64,000 nt of DNA from Tenrec ecaudatus (GCF_050624435.1 NC_134535.1:129074731-129138730); one strand, 5' to 3'; counted from the first letter of the stretch, positions 22,662-33,835 are shown. Numbers and translations: made by a program. Notes: generated by a model not told the origin, from the sequence alone.

Positions 22662-23065
22662 CAGGGAAAGAGGAGGCTTTCTTACTCCCGTAAGAATTAT
22701 AGACCCTGGGGGGTGGGGGGATGAGGAGCTGATACCAAGGGCTCAAGTAGAAAGCAGGTGTTTGAGAATGATGATGGCAACATATGTACAAATGTGCTCG
22801 ACACAATGGATGTATGTACGCATTATGATAAGAGTTGTATGAGCCCCTAAGAAAATGATAAAAGAAATCATTATAGACCCCAAAGCCTACAGCAGCAGTT
22901 CTCTACCATCCTATTGTCAATGTGCCCTACTGTCAAATCCTCTTCCTTAACTCCCCATCAGAGACAAGCTATTAACCACGGAAGCCTAGTCCTCTACAGT
23001 TGACCTATGATTTGATGCTGAATTGGAAGTGACTCCATAGCAGTGAGTTTGGTTGGGTTCTGTGT
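22662..23065 (+). repeat. AfroSINE split by an L1 3'-end insertion
   Basis: The left part ends GTAAGAATTATAGACCC at 22706. The SINE resumes at 22870 with the duplicated ATTATAGACCC and continues to a CATAGCAGTGAGTTTGG tail. About 90 bp of unmatched sequence lies between 22920 and 23010. Confidence 0.65.
22707..22869 (+). repeat. Short L1 3' end inserted in an AfroSINE
   Basis: 163 bp, ending CCCCTAAGAAAATGATAAAAGAA, flanked by the 11-bp duplication ATTATAGACCC (22696-22706 and 22870-22880). Inverted relative to the copy at 22326. Confidence 0.85.
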
Positions 23066-23287
23066 GTACATTTTTCTCTCAATGCCCCCTGCCCCGCCAT
23101 GGTTTATAAAATGAGGGCAAAATACAACCAAAGAGCCAACTTCTCACATAGACGTTACGATACAGAAAAGGTAATGGCTTTGACTGACGGGCAAGGCTGC
23201 CATGAGATTACAACCATGTTTCTGCTAATGAATCAAAAGGCAAACTCAGCTAAAGGAGGGATAATTTCTCAGTTCTGACCCATTGGC

Positions 23288-23329
23288 AAGCCTATGGTAA
23301 AACTGTGCTCCATAGAGTTCTCAGGGGCT

Positions 23330-23385
<56 letters not shown>

Positions 23386-23503
23386 TGCATGCACATAGAT
23401 TGCCAAGACTTCTTTCTGATGTGCCCCTAGGTGGATCCAACCTTGTGACCTTCCAATTAGCAGCCAAGTGTGTTACCCATTGGCATCAGCAGGGATTCTA
23501 AAT
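23288..23503 (-). repeat. AfroSINE interrupted by a (GT)25 microsatellite
   Basis: The left part has GTGCTCCATAGAGTTCTCAG. The right part has AGATTGCCAAGACTTCTTTC, the GGTGGATCCAACC block and TTAGCAGCCAAGTGTGTTA. The dinucleotide run lies between them. Confidence 0.75.
23331..23394. repeat. (GT)25 microsatellite inside an AfroSINE
   Basis: A 50-bp perfect GT run (23331-23380), then alternating GCGCGTGCATGCACA, all purine-pyrimidine alternating. Confidence 0.95.
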
Positions 23504-23724
23504 TTGAACATCTACTATTGACCACCACTTGTCTATAGTCCTGCCCAATTGGGGCAACTTGTTAACCAATATTAATCTAAACTTTGACCAGAATCAGAAC
23601 CATTCTCCCTCTGGCAGCCCCCCATGGTGCCAATGAGCTTCTGGGTCTCATTCTCATTGCCTGCTCTCTTCTCACTGCTTAAGGAGTGATGTTCAACAAC
23701 TGGAGCTTGTTAAAAATGTCCACC

Positions 23725-24335
23725 TCTCTAGCAAATAGTGCCCTGGTCTTAAGAGCTCATGAACAACCTTCTAAGGTACAAGTCTTGGTTTCTCACCAAC
23801 CAGAGGAAAGAAGACTGATAAAAATCGAGAGACTATTGGACACATTTAGTCCAGTGGAGTAACAGACACACACACATCAGTCTTCTCGACCCCAAGACCA
23901 GAAAAAAGTAGATGGTGCTCGGCTACCACCACCAACTACTTTGAAAAGGATCACATTACAGGGTTCTGGAAAAATGTGAAACCAACCCCAAATTCATGAA
24001 AGAGACCAGGCTGAATGATCGGATAGAGACTAGTGGAACCGCCAATACAATGGCCCTTCCTCACTTTTCAGGTCTGGAACGGAACTCACTCCTGTGTTAG
24101 AGTAATCAACTATTTAGGATCAAAAAGGCAGTATTTACCCAAGGATAAAGTACAGAGTCTTAGGAAAGGAGGAGGCACAGAGAGGAAGTGGAATAGGGAT
24201 GTTTCATGGAGGAGACTGTCATGGATGAGTCAAAACAAAATGTCTATGAACCATTGAATAGAAAGTTGATGATCTATCTACTCTGTAAGCCTTCACCCAA
24301 ATCACCATAAAAGCTTACAAAAACAAAAACAATGA
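23725..24335 (+). repeat. LINE 3'-end-like repeat with an A-rich tail, family unresolved
   Basis: AGATGGTGCTCGGCTACCACCACC, GGTTCTGGAAAAATG, AGACCAGGCTGAATG, TCTGTAAGCCTTCACCC and a final A-rich stretch (24308-24335). It resembles an afrotherian LINE 3' region as I recall it. Only one copy is in the window, so this rests on recall. Confidence 0.4.
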
Positions 24336-24844
24336 GAGAAATGATGATTTACGCATTCAAAGGTAAACTTTAAGATGACTCGGTAACCATGTAGAAGTAA
24401 TATGAAAACAAGAAAGACATTTTAAAAAGTGACTCAACAGGTAAAAAGATTTTGTCCGCACCCTCTCGGGTAGGTCATCAAAGCCTGTGGATTCCCAGAG
24501 AGGTGGAAAGTGTCCTGCAATAGTTCTAAGACTGGAGTTTGTGGTCAAATAACCCAGAGGAAAATTTTCTGGACACTCAAGGCGTGGAGAATGTTCCAAC
24601 CTTGAGAAAAATATGTACTGGTTTAGGAGACAAAATGTTTCATACAAAGTTTGTATTTTTCCCTACCCATTTCTAAATTTTTTCTATAACCATTCATTCT
24701 AATTTTTAAGATGGAGTTAATATTTTTCTAATCCTAAAAAAAAAGGCAGGGGATGCTCATGACAAATGATTCACACACTTCTGAAAGCAATGATAAAATC
24801 AGAACTCATACACATTCCCTCCACCCAGCAAAAACTACTTTGCC

Positions 24845-25035
24845 TGTGGAATCAGACCGACCTGGTTTTAAATTCCAGTCTCACCGATTACTAGGAAGAC
24901 ACTCTTAGTCTGGTCATTTACTTGGTATCCTTAGCTGGCAGTTGGAAATAATAAATGGAGTTGCCAAACAACGTTTGTATAAAGCACAGAGTCCAGTCAC
25001 TGGTAACCGTGACTATTATTAATATTCTCCCAGTC
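24845..25035 (+). repeat. MIR SINE
   Basis: GGAATCAGACCGACCTGG, TCACCGATTACTAGGAAGACAC, TCTGGTCATTTACTTGG and TAAAGCACAGAGTCCAGTCAC follow MIR order on the plus strand. Confidence 0.7.
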
Positions 25036-25389
25036 TTTGTCACTCATCTGACAGCCGCATTTAACTGGGTCCTCGAATCCTCTATATCTTGTGAGGTGTA
25101 GTAATGCACATCCAAATCTACTGCACTTCACAAGATATGGGGGGCCCACTTAAATGTGAATGTCAGAGAAGCAACAAATGTGTTTTAATGTGCCATATTA
25201 AACATTGTGAGATCACCAGGCATACCAACATAACAGGCTGCCTCATACTTTTATTGGCTAAGTCGAGGCGCTCTAGAACTGGGTCTAACTCTCAGTTCAC
25301 TCAACAGGGCCTCCATAGCTTCATTACCACTTGCAAGCGCTGTGCCTCAGCCGTCTGTTAATCAAGTTGGTTAGAGCCACACCTAAGAG

Positions 25390-25566
25390 ATCCAAACTCA
25401 AAGCCCCTGCCATCAAGTCCATCCTGACTCACAGTGACCCACGTAGGGTTTCTGAGGCTTTGCCAATGCTGGCAGGATGGGGTCGCCTCATTTTCTTCCA
25501 TGGGCTAAACCACTGGCCTTGTGGGTAGCAAAGTTACCCGACATCGCCACCGGGGCTCTTTCAGAG
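25390..25566 (-). repeat. AfroSINE
   Basis: Minus-strand copy: CTGCCATCAAGTCCATCCTG, ACTCACAGTGACCC, GGGTTTCTGAGGC and CACCGGGGCTC at the head complement. Confidence 0.75.
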
Positions 25567-26209
25567 AAAGATAACTTGACCCAGTTCATGACAGAAGCAC
25601 CAGCAACGAAGCTATAATCACAGTTGCTGTCGAGTGAAGCCGCTCCTGGCAGCTCCAGGTGTCTCAGAGGCGAAGGCTGCTCCACAGGGTGCGCAGCGGT
25701 TGCACATCTTGAGGAGAGAGTCCCGGGCTGCAGCACATGGATGAGAACTTGGATATTCACCATAAGAGAGGTGCTTCCCATCCACCCACAGGGGCCTTGG
25801 AAGAAAGGCTTGACGCTCTGCTTCTAAAAGAGAACTGGCCCATTCCTATTCGTTTGGCTATTCGTTTGTGGAATGGTCATTGTCGTTAGGAGTCATGGAG
25901 TTGGTTCGGACTCATATCAATCCTATGTACAATGAAAGACACATAACCCAGGCCGGTACCTGTGCTTATATTTGAGCCCATTGCTGCAGCCACTGTGTCC
26001 ATCTAGCTTATTGAAGGTCTTCTTTTTTTTCACTCCCCTTCTACTCTACCAAGCATTAGGTCCTTTTCCAGGGAGGAGTCTCTCTGATAACATGTCCAAA
26101 GTATGTGAGATGAAGTCCCACTCTCCTTGCTTCTAAGGAGCACTCTGGCTATACTTCTTCCAAAACCGACTGATTTACTCTCTGGCAGCACTCCGTACTT
26201 TTGAAAGTA

Positions 26210-26717
26210 TCCTGGATGCTTCCTCCCCCCAACTACCATGATCCGAATTCTACCTTGCAGGGCTGGATAGGGCAGAGGTTGTACACTGGTGCATATGGGA
26301 GCTGGAGGCACAGGGAATCCAGGGTGGATGATACCTTCAGGACCAAGGGTGTGAGGGGCGATGCTGGGAGAGTGGAGGGTGAGTGGGTTGGAAAAGGGGG
26401 AACTGATTACAAGGATCCACATGTGACCTCCTCCCTGGGAGATGGACGGCAGAGAAGGGGGGGAAGGGAAACTCCGGATAGGGCAAAATATGACAAAATA
26501 ACAATCTATAAATTATCAAGGGCTCGTGAGGGAGGGGGGAACGGGGAGGGAGGGGAAAAAAGAGGACCTGATGCAAAGGGCTTAAGTGGAGAGCAAATGC
26601 TTTGAAAATGATTAGGGCAAAGAAAGTACAGATGTGCTTTATACAATTGATGTATGTATATGTATGGATTGTGATAAGAGTTGTATGAGCCTCTAATAAA
26701 ATGTAAAAAAAAAAAAA
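26210..26717 (+). repeat. L1 3' end with poly(A) tail, inserted in RTE
   Basis: 508 bp, ending GTATGAGCCTCTAATAAAATG plus A13, flanked by GAAAGTA at 26203-26209 and 26718-26724. Shares CATGATCCGAATTCTACC and CTATAAATTATCAAGGGCTC with the complement of the 32.4 kb copy. Confidence 0.9.
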
Positions 26718-26796
26718 GAAAGTACCAATATTCCTTATCAATACCATAGTTCAAATGCATCAATTCTTCTCCCATCTACCATTTTCATTGTCCAGC

Positions 26797-27305
26797 TGTG
26801 TTAGTCTGGGTAGACTAGAGAAACACATTCATAGGCACTCATATATTGTATAAAAAGTAGCTTTAGATGAAAGAGCAATTGAATATTGGGAAAAGATCCC
26901 AGCCCAGTCCAGATCAAGTCTTCAAATCCAATATTAGTGCATATGTCTGATACTAATCTATAAAGTCAAGAAGTTCAGACTCATGAAACACATGCAATGA
27001 TGCTGATTGCAGGAAGATCACAGACCAGTGGGTGGTAAGTCTTGTGGATCCAGTGACATTGTAAGTATCTCAGAGCTGGCAGGGGTCTCCACATGGCTCC
27101 TTCAGTTCCAGGGCTCTAGCTTAGCTCCATGTATCTTCTCTGCAGGAATGTCTCTCAGGGAGTGAGCATGTGTCTGCCCTGCAGCAAGCTATTTATTTCC
27201 TTAGGGCCTCCAAATGAGGTTTTCAAGCTGCAAGCTGATTGACAGGCTAAACTCCACCCCTTCACTCTTAAGTCTCAAATTAACACAGATTATGTAACTA
27301 ACACA
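26797..27305 (-). repeat. Solo-LTR-like element, copy 4, inserted in an RTE copy
   Basis: 509 bp with perfect 8-bp inverted ends TGTGTTAG/CTAACACA, flanked by the 5-bp direct repeat CCAGC (26792-26796 and 27306-27310). It shares its blocks with the other three copies. Confidence 0.85.
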
Positions 27306-28061
27306 CCAGCTTTCACATGCAAAGGAGACAATTGAAAATACCACATTTCAGGGGGGTGCACTTTAGTTCTCAGAGTGGCATCTTGCTTTTTAAGACTTGA
27401 AGAGGTTTGGGGCATTACAATGCAATATGCCATCTGACTTCTTGACTGTCGCTTCCATGAACACTGACTGTAGAGCCAACTAAAATGAAATTCTTGACTA
27501 CATCAGTTTTTTGGGGCCACTTCTCATGATGTTGTCTATGATGATGTTGGCCCAGCTGTGAGGATTTTGATTCTCTTAACATTGAGTCACTTCAGGTTGT
27601 GGTTCTTGACTTTCTTCAGCCCCAACTTCAAGTCTTCCTGACTGTCGGCAGGCAAGGTTGTGTTATCTGAGTAGCGCAGGTTTGTTAATAATCCTTCCTC
27701 CAATCCTGATGCCAAGCTGGTCTTCATATTGCTCAGCTCCTTAAATTATTTGCTCAGCATACAGACTGAAAAAAAAGCAGAATAATAATACAACCCTGAC
27801 ACATATCTTTCCTGAATCAAACTATGCAGTATTCCCTCGTTCTCGCTGAACAACTGTCTCTTGATCTATGTACAGGTTCTGTATGAGCACAATGAAGTGT
27901 TCTGGATTTCACCTTTTTTCCAAATCTTACCCATAGTTTATTATGATCCACACAGTTATACGCCTTTGCATACTGAATATAACCCCAGTAAACATTTTTC
28001 TAAAACTCTCTGCTTTAAGCTACGATTCATCTGATGTCAGCAAAATATCCCCCCCATGCAG

Positions 28062-28273
28062 CCAAAATCAAATTCACTGCCATCGAATAGATGCCAACTC
28101 ATAGCTACCTACAGGAAAGGGTAGAAGTGCCCCCTTGAGTTTCCGAGTCCGTAACTCTTTAGGCGAGTAGAACCTTGTCTTTCTTCCGTGGTGGGGAGCA
28201 CCTGGTGGTTTCAAACTGGCAGCCTTGCAGTTCTCAGGCCTGTGCATAGTCACTTCCCCCACCGGGGTTCCCG
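28062..28273 (-). repeat. AfroSINE inserted in an RTE copy
   Basis: A near-complete minus-strand copy, with CACTGCCATCGAATAGATGC at one end and CACCGGGGTTCC at the other. RTE sequence flanks it on both sides, so it arrived after the RTE copy. Confidence 0.85.
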
Positions 28274-28670
28274 CAGCAACCTCCTCTAAATACCGTTTGA
28301 ATTTCTGGCAGCTTCTTGTGGCTCCACTGCTGGTAAATGTTGTTAAATTGTCTTCAGAAAAAATTTACTTGCATGTGCTGGTAATCATATTGTTAGATAA
28401 TCTCCATTGCATCACCATTTGGGGAGGGTGGGGTGGGCACAAATATGGACTTCTTCCAGTCAGTTGGCTAGCTCACTGTCTTCCAAATTTCTTGGCATGG
28501 GCGAGTGAGTGCTTCCAGTGCTTCATCAGCTCGTTGAAACATTTAGTTGATATTCTGTCAACTCCTGGAGCCTTGTTTTGGCGAATGTCTTGAGTGAAGC
28601 TCGGACTTCTTCCTGCAGTACCATTGGTTCTTGCTCATATGCTATCTCTGAAATGGTCATACGTCAACAT

Positions 28671-28699
28671 GTTTGTTTGTTTGTTTGTTTGTTTGTTTG
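28671..28699. repeat. (GTTT)7 microsatellite inside RTE
   Basis: Tetranucleotide run within the minus-strand RTE copy. Confidence 0.95.
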
Positions 28700-28900
28700 G
28701 TACAGTGCATTCCTTTTACCTCCTTTGATGCTTCCTGCATCCTTCAACATTTTGCCCAGAGAATCCTTCAGGAGTTCACATCAAAGCTTGATTTTTTCTT
28801 CAGTTCTTTCGGCTTCCTGCATGCTGCGTGTGTTCTTCTTTGGGGCCTGTCTAAATCCAAGCTTTTGCACATGCCATGATTGGCTCCTCAAGCTATCCTA

Positions 28901-29689
28901 GAAAACGTGCTTTTCGGCTCTCTACCTCCTCACCTCATCCACGTGCTTCAGCGTCTCTATGCTCAAGAGCAAGCCTGAGTCTCATTTCATCAAGCGCACT
29001 AAATCCTCTAAATGGGCGACCACCTCAGGCTCAGGCATCCCTTGATGTGTGTTCAGTTCACCTAGTTTTAGGCAGTGCTGACACACTGTGGAAATTTTGC
29101 AATTAATCACTTTGTTTCAGCAATTGGAATTAGCTTTGGATAGTGCCTTCAACAAAGCACCTTAAACTGTGGGCCAAGACCCCAGTGGTGTAACTGAATG
29201 TGGGGGTCTCAAGAAAATTGGTAGCAGTAGAAGATTTCTGAATGCACAACCACCACAAATGAATTCAAAACGAAACCCTTAATGAGTCTGAGGTGATTCG
29301 GGCATGGTTTGCCTGTGTGGCAAATTGCTTGGTCAAAAAGGAGTCTTGGGTGGGAGAAGTTTCAGAAGCTCTGTGGATTTTCCTATGCTGGCATTTGACA
29401 CGACTCAAGTGAGCCAGAAACTTGTTTTCTAACCTCAATCCTTTCTGGGACCTTACAGCAAACAGCAGTACTAAGAGGCCTTTCTTTTTCAGAGGAGGGG
29501 CTGAGAGAGTGTTTTTCTCAAGCCTGGCTTCAAGTCAAGGCCTTGGATGGTGCCAGTGGTGTGTGCTCTTGGCTACGAATGAGAGGGTGGCAGCTCAAAT
29601 TAGAATTCAAATGTCAGGAATCACAATAAAAGCTTCATTTTGTTGTCATGTTCATGACATTTAAAACACATTAGCTCATAAAGTCTCCT
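28901..29689. other. Spacer, possible old DNA-transposon piece
   Basis: ACCTTAAACTGTGGGCCAAG and GTAACTGAATGTGGGGGTCTC (29160-29215) look repeat-like but were not classified. No gene. Confidence 0.3.
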
Positions 29690-29835
29690 AAATAATCCCA
29701 CACATGCTTTGAAATACAGGCAGTATTTTCTCAGTTTCACTGATGAGGAACCCAACTCTTTCAGAGGTCAAATCATTCACTCAAGAACACACAGCTCCAT
29801 AGCTGCAACCAGGATATCAAGACATCACAATCTGT
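29690..29835 (-). repeat. MIR SINE
   Basis: CAGTTTCACTGATGAGGAACCC, CACTCAAGAACACACAGCTCC and GCAACCAGGATATCAAG, MIR on the minus strand. Confidence 0.7.
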
Positions 29836-29997
29836 TCTTACCATACTGCCTTCACCGTATTGTTCCAATGTAGACTTAGAACTCTGGCCTCGCCCCCACA
29901 GACAGTCTTCTTTCATGCGCTTGGTTTCCCCGGAAACTGAGGCAAAATGTACCCAAGAAAGCTCAACTTCGCACAGGTAGCTCTGGTGGGAAGACAC

Positions 29998-30142
29998 AGC
30001 CCACTACTATTGAGTGGATTCTAACTCCTGGCAGCAGCGCACACTTCGGAGCGGAACTGTGCTTTGTAGGGCCCGTCACTGGCTGGACCTTCTGAATTGC
30101 CAGCTCTTCATCAGTAGCCAAGCACGCACCGTTGGCACTCCC
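29998..30142 (-). repeat. AfroSINE fragment
   Basis: TATTGAGTGGATTCTAACTCC tail complement, GGAGCGGAACTGTGCTTTG and a degraded head. Confidence 0.6.
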
Positions 30143-30284
30143 CCAACCAAGGCCCCGACCTGAAGCCAGGCTTGGGAAAATTGCTCTAATCAGAGCCTCC
30201 TTTTGAAGTGGGTGAAGAAAGGATTCTCAGTGCTGCTGTTTTCTTCCATGTCCAAGGAAGGATGCCAAGATCAGCAAACGGGGT

Positions 30285-30372
30285 TTTGACTCACTTGTTG
30301 TTGAGTGCTGTTGAGTACAACGAACCAAACACGGCCCAGGCCCTGCACCATCTTCACAACCCAAGTCATTAC
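30285..30372 (-). repeat. RTE 3'-end fragment
   Basis: TTGTTGTTGAGTGCTGTTGAG, CGGCCCAGGCCCTGCACC and ATCTTCACAACCC match the 3' end of the RTE copies at 25.9, 32.1 and 49.6 kb. Confidence 0.55.
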
Positions 30373-30781
30373 ACTCGCTCTCCTGGCTGCAGTCCCGGTG
30401 CCAGTGCAGCTCCCTGAAGGTCTTAGGCTTTGTCGCTGAACCTCTTACCAAGCATGGTCTTCTTCTCTGGGGATTGGCCCAGTGGTGAGATTCAGCTGGT
30501 TCCCAGCGGCTCGGCAGAACCAATACCTAGTTTTTTGTTGCGTTTGGCAAACCCGTTGTTGACATGACACTTGGCACCGGGGTTCTCTCTAAGGCGGGCG
30601 GCTGGGCAGATGCCCAATGTGGAAATCACTCATCCCCATTTCTTCCTCTTTTGTGCAACAGCAGTGTTCTAATATTGTGTTGAAATCATAAACTACCTTT
30701 CGGTATTTCATTTTGGGGGGCTAGTTAAAACGGTCACGAGGGTAGCGGACCAGTTGTGAAATGATTTTAATCCCACCACTG

Positions 30782-30830
30782 GACTAGACCCTCATGATAA
30801 CATGGCCAAAGTGTGTGAGATGGTGCCTAT
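30782..30830 (-). repeat. Small RTE 3'-region fragment
   Basis: CATGATAACATGGCCAAAGTG and TGTGAGATGG match the RTE segment at 26085-26112. It may belong to the same insertion as 30285-30372. Confidence 0.4.
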
Positions 30831-32067
30831 CGGCACAGAAAAATCCCCCACAGCATTATTCAAGGCTAAAGCCGTGGTTGGAATGAACTGGTTACTTGCA
30901 GAATTCCCACATTATGTCGTCACTGCCTCAAACTAGAGAAGCTGAGCTCAGAACTACACATGGACGCAGACCTAAGATGGAGGGATCACGGGGTTCGGGG
31001 GATCGGATACACTACAACAATCTCTGCATATTTATTGATGACCAGACCTCCTAGGTGCAGCTCATGCTGTGCTGGCTTTACACAGTGCCCCAAGGGTGCA
31101 CTCAAGAAACGGAGGGACACCAGATGGGCCAGCTAGTCTGTTCTAACGCAGACGGCAGGGCAAAAAGCCTGGAACGGAAGCTCCAGTTTTTCAGAGACTA
31201 CAGAGAAATGTGGCTCATAATCTCACCTCTCATGTCAACTGCATTTGAAAAGCAGTCCAAGTCCCTGATGACGTCAACCCCTAAGAGTTCTTGTCTGCTC
31301 ACCAAAAGCTTAGCGGTTCTAGTCCACCCAGAGGTGGTCCCTTGGGAAAATAGTGTGGAATTCTACTTCTAAATAATTCAGGCATTGAAGACCCTGGGGA
31401 GCAGGGTTCTGTGGGACACACAGGGGGTGACCATGCCCAGGAGCAGACGTTATGAAGGTCGCTGGGTTTTGGTGTTTGAAAAACAATGGAAGGTCGTGTA
31501 ATGTCCCAGGTCTCACCTCTCCAAGTTGTGCCTCCCACCCAGGCAGCCTTGGTGTGCACCTGGGCAGGTACCTGAGCCTCCTTGGACAACTTCAGGTACC
31601 CCTAAAAATGCCTGGAGGGATGGAGGCAGTCTGACACAGTTTTTCAGTTTGTTTCTGAATAAACCTATTTATCAAACTTCCCCACTTGATGATTTCCTGG
31701 CAGCTCTGAATATTTTATGGAGAAAGTTCCAGAAACAACGGAAACACTGTTCCTTACTTCCCCTCCAAGCAGTCTGGAGGAGCACCTCGTAGGCTCCTGG
31801 GGAGGGTCAAGAGGAAACCAGGTGGCCCACAGTGATGGAATTTTTGAGACTTGGTGCCTGAGGTCAGGCTGAGACGACAGGCCCGCCCTCCATGTGCCCA
31901 CTCGCAGTGGCCCTGCTACGGAGAACCTCCCAGAGGGGACCAGCTTCTGCAGCTTTGCTTGGCCCCGGAAGTACCAAGCAAGGTACTTTCCAAGCCCATG
32001 TCTGGACTGCAGATGCCACACTCCCATCCTTTAACTCCTCCCATGAGCTGTTAATGGGATTCCTGCT
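30831..32067. other. Single-copy spacer, no gene
   Basis: No recognisable coding sequence or young repeat. Confidence 0.45.
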
Positions 32068-32205
32068 GTTCTTGTTAGGTGCCCTCTAGTGGTCGATTCT
32101 AACTCACAGCCACCCTACATCATAGCAGAACAAACCCTCTGGGCTGAAGCCATCCTCACAACTGTTCTTACTTTGAGCCCATGGTTGCTGTCACCTCTTG
32201 CTGGA
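32068..32205 (-). repeat. RTE 3'-end fragment
   Basis: TTGTTAGGTGCCCTCTAGTGG, CACAGCCACCCTACATCATAG, CATCCTCACAACTGTTC and TGAGCCCATGGTTGCTG, in RTE 3'-end order. Confidence 0.6.
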
Positions 32206-32254
32206 AAAGTGACCACTTAGGAGCAGCAAGAGGTGCATGGTCCAGAACTCAAAA

Positions 32255-33398
32255 ATCCAGACCGCTGCTGTTAGCGAGTCTATTCCACTCCGAGCTGCCC
32301 TGTAGGACAGGACAGACAGCCTTCTTGGGTTTCCAAGCCTTTAAATCGTTAGAGAGCTGATCGCCTCGTCTTTCTTTTTTTTTTAAAACATTTTATCGGG
32401 GGCTCATACAACTCATCACAACCCACACATACATCAATTGTATAAAGCACATCTGTACATTCTTTGCCCTCATCATTTCCAAAGCATTTGCTCTCCACTT
32501 AAGCTCTTTGCATCAGGTCCTCTTTTTTACCCTCCCTCCCCGCTCCCCCTTCCCCCTCCCCGATGAGCCCTTGATAATTTATAAATTATTATTTTGTCAT
32601 ATCTTGCCCTGTCCAACATCTCCCTTCACCCCCTTCTCCGCTGTCTGTCCCCCAAGGAGGAGGTCACATGTAGATCCTTGTAATTGGTTCCCCCTTTCCA
32701 ACCCACTCACCCTCTACTCTCCCAGTATCGCCGCTCACACCCCTGGTCCTGAAGGGATCATCCGCCCTGGATTCCCTGTGCCTCCAGCTCCTATCTGCAC
32801 CAGTGTACATCCTCTGTTCTATCCAGACTTGCAAGTTAGAATTCAGATCATGATAGTTGGGGGTGGGGTGGGTGGAGGAAGCATTTAGGAACTTGAGGAA
32901 AGCTGTATTCTTCATTGGTGCTACATCGCACCCTGACTGACTCATCTGATCTCTTCGACACCTCGTGATTGCACAGACTGTTGTGCTTCTTCCATGTGGG
33001 CTTTGTTGCTTCTGAGCTAGATGGCCGCCTGTTTGCTTTCAAACCTTTAAGACCCCAGACGCTATCTCTTTTGATAGCCGGGCACGATCAGCTTTCTTCA
33101 CCACATTTCCTTATGCACCCATTTGTCCTCGGTGATCGTGTCCTGGAGGTGCGCACCCAATGATGTGATTTTTTTGTTCTTTGATGTGTAATAACTGATC
33201 CCTTCAGAACCACGTGATCACACAGGCTGGTGTGCTTCTTCCATGTGGGCTTTGTTGCTTCAGAGCTGGATGGCCGCTTGTTTACCTTCAAGCCTTTAAG
33301 ACCCCAGACGCTTTGATAGCCTTGTCTTTCTAGCACAAGTCAGACCCCTTGACTTCGTGGTCAGCAGCTCAGTGCATAGCCCACTGTGCCCTCAAGGC
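32255..33398 (-). repeat. AfroSINE split by a 944-bp L1 insertion
   Basis: Part one (32255-32375) has GCTGCCCTGTAGGACAGGAC and GGGTTTCCAAGCC. Part two (33320-33398) has CAGACCCCTTGACTTCGTGG and GTCAGCAGCTCAGTGC. The two meet at a 12-bp duplicated site around the L1. Confidence 0.75.
32376..33319 (-). repeat. L1 3' end (944 bp) inserted in an AfroSINE
   Basis: Poly(T) then TTTTATCGGGGGCTCATACAAC through the 3'UTR. Flanked by CCTCGTCTTTCT (32364-32375) and CCTTGTCTTTCT (33320-33331), a 12-bp duplication with one mismatch. It contains two copies of a module about 249 bp apart (from 32959 and 33208). No open reading frame remains. Confidence 0.9.
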
Positions 33399-33654
33399 TC
33401 GCTCACAGAGCATTTCATGATGATAATAACAAAAGGGAACCAAAGTCGACGTGTCTTTCTTTTTGTCTGTTGCCTTTCACCGTGTCAGCAATGACAAGCC
33501 ATTTCAGTGACAAAATGATTCTCTTCCCCCCTCCTCTACCTCCCTCCACCCACATGTCTACCACTGTTCCGGTCCCCACCCTCTATTCCTATCCCTAGGA
33601 AGGACCTGACGTCATCCAGAACCATCATTCCCAAATGCGACCCCAGCACATCCT

Positions 33655-33835
33655 GCCTCTGATTTAGAATGCTCGCTTGTTCCCCTGGCCTGCAGAATGG
33701 GCCCAACTTCTAACAGTACCATGGCTCTCAGCGTCTGAATCCAGCCTGCTTCTCTGCCCTCACCTGTACCCCTCTCCTATTGCAGGTGCCCCACACCTAC
33801 TCCTTTGAGCCCACCATCCCACTCACTAGTACCCA
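33655..33835 (+). repeat. L2 LINE fragment
   Basis: CCTGGCCTGCAGAATGGGCCC, AACTTCTAACAGTACCATGGC and CAGCCTGCTTCTCTGCCC resemble the L2 3' region. Confidence 0.5.

Larger units (their letters stand above)
25885..28900 (-). repeat. RTE LINE copy carrying three nested insertions
   Basis: RTE pieces are 25885-26209, 26718-26796, 27306-28061 and 28274 to about 28900, read on the minus strand. The first encodes a degraded C-terminus (DSSLEKDLMLGRVEGE). Later pieces correspond to reverse-transcriptase sequence with many stops. An L1 3' end, an LTR and an AfroSINE interrupt it. The 5' boundary near 28900-29060 is uncertain. Confidence 0.7.
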
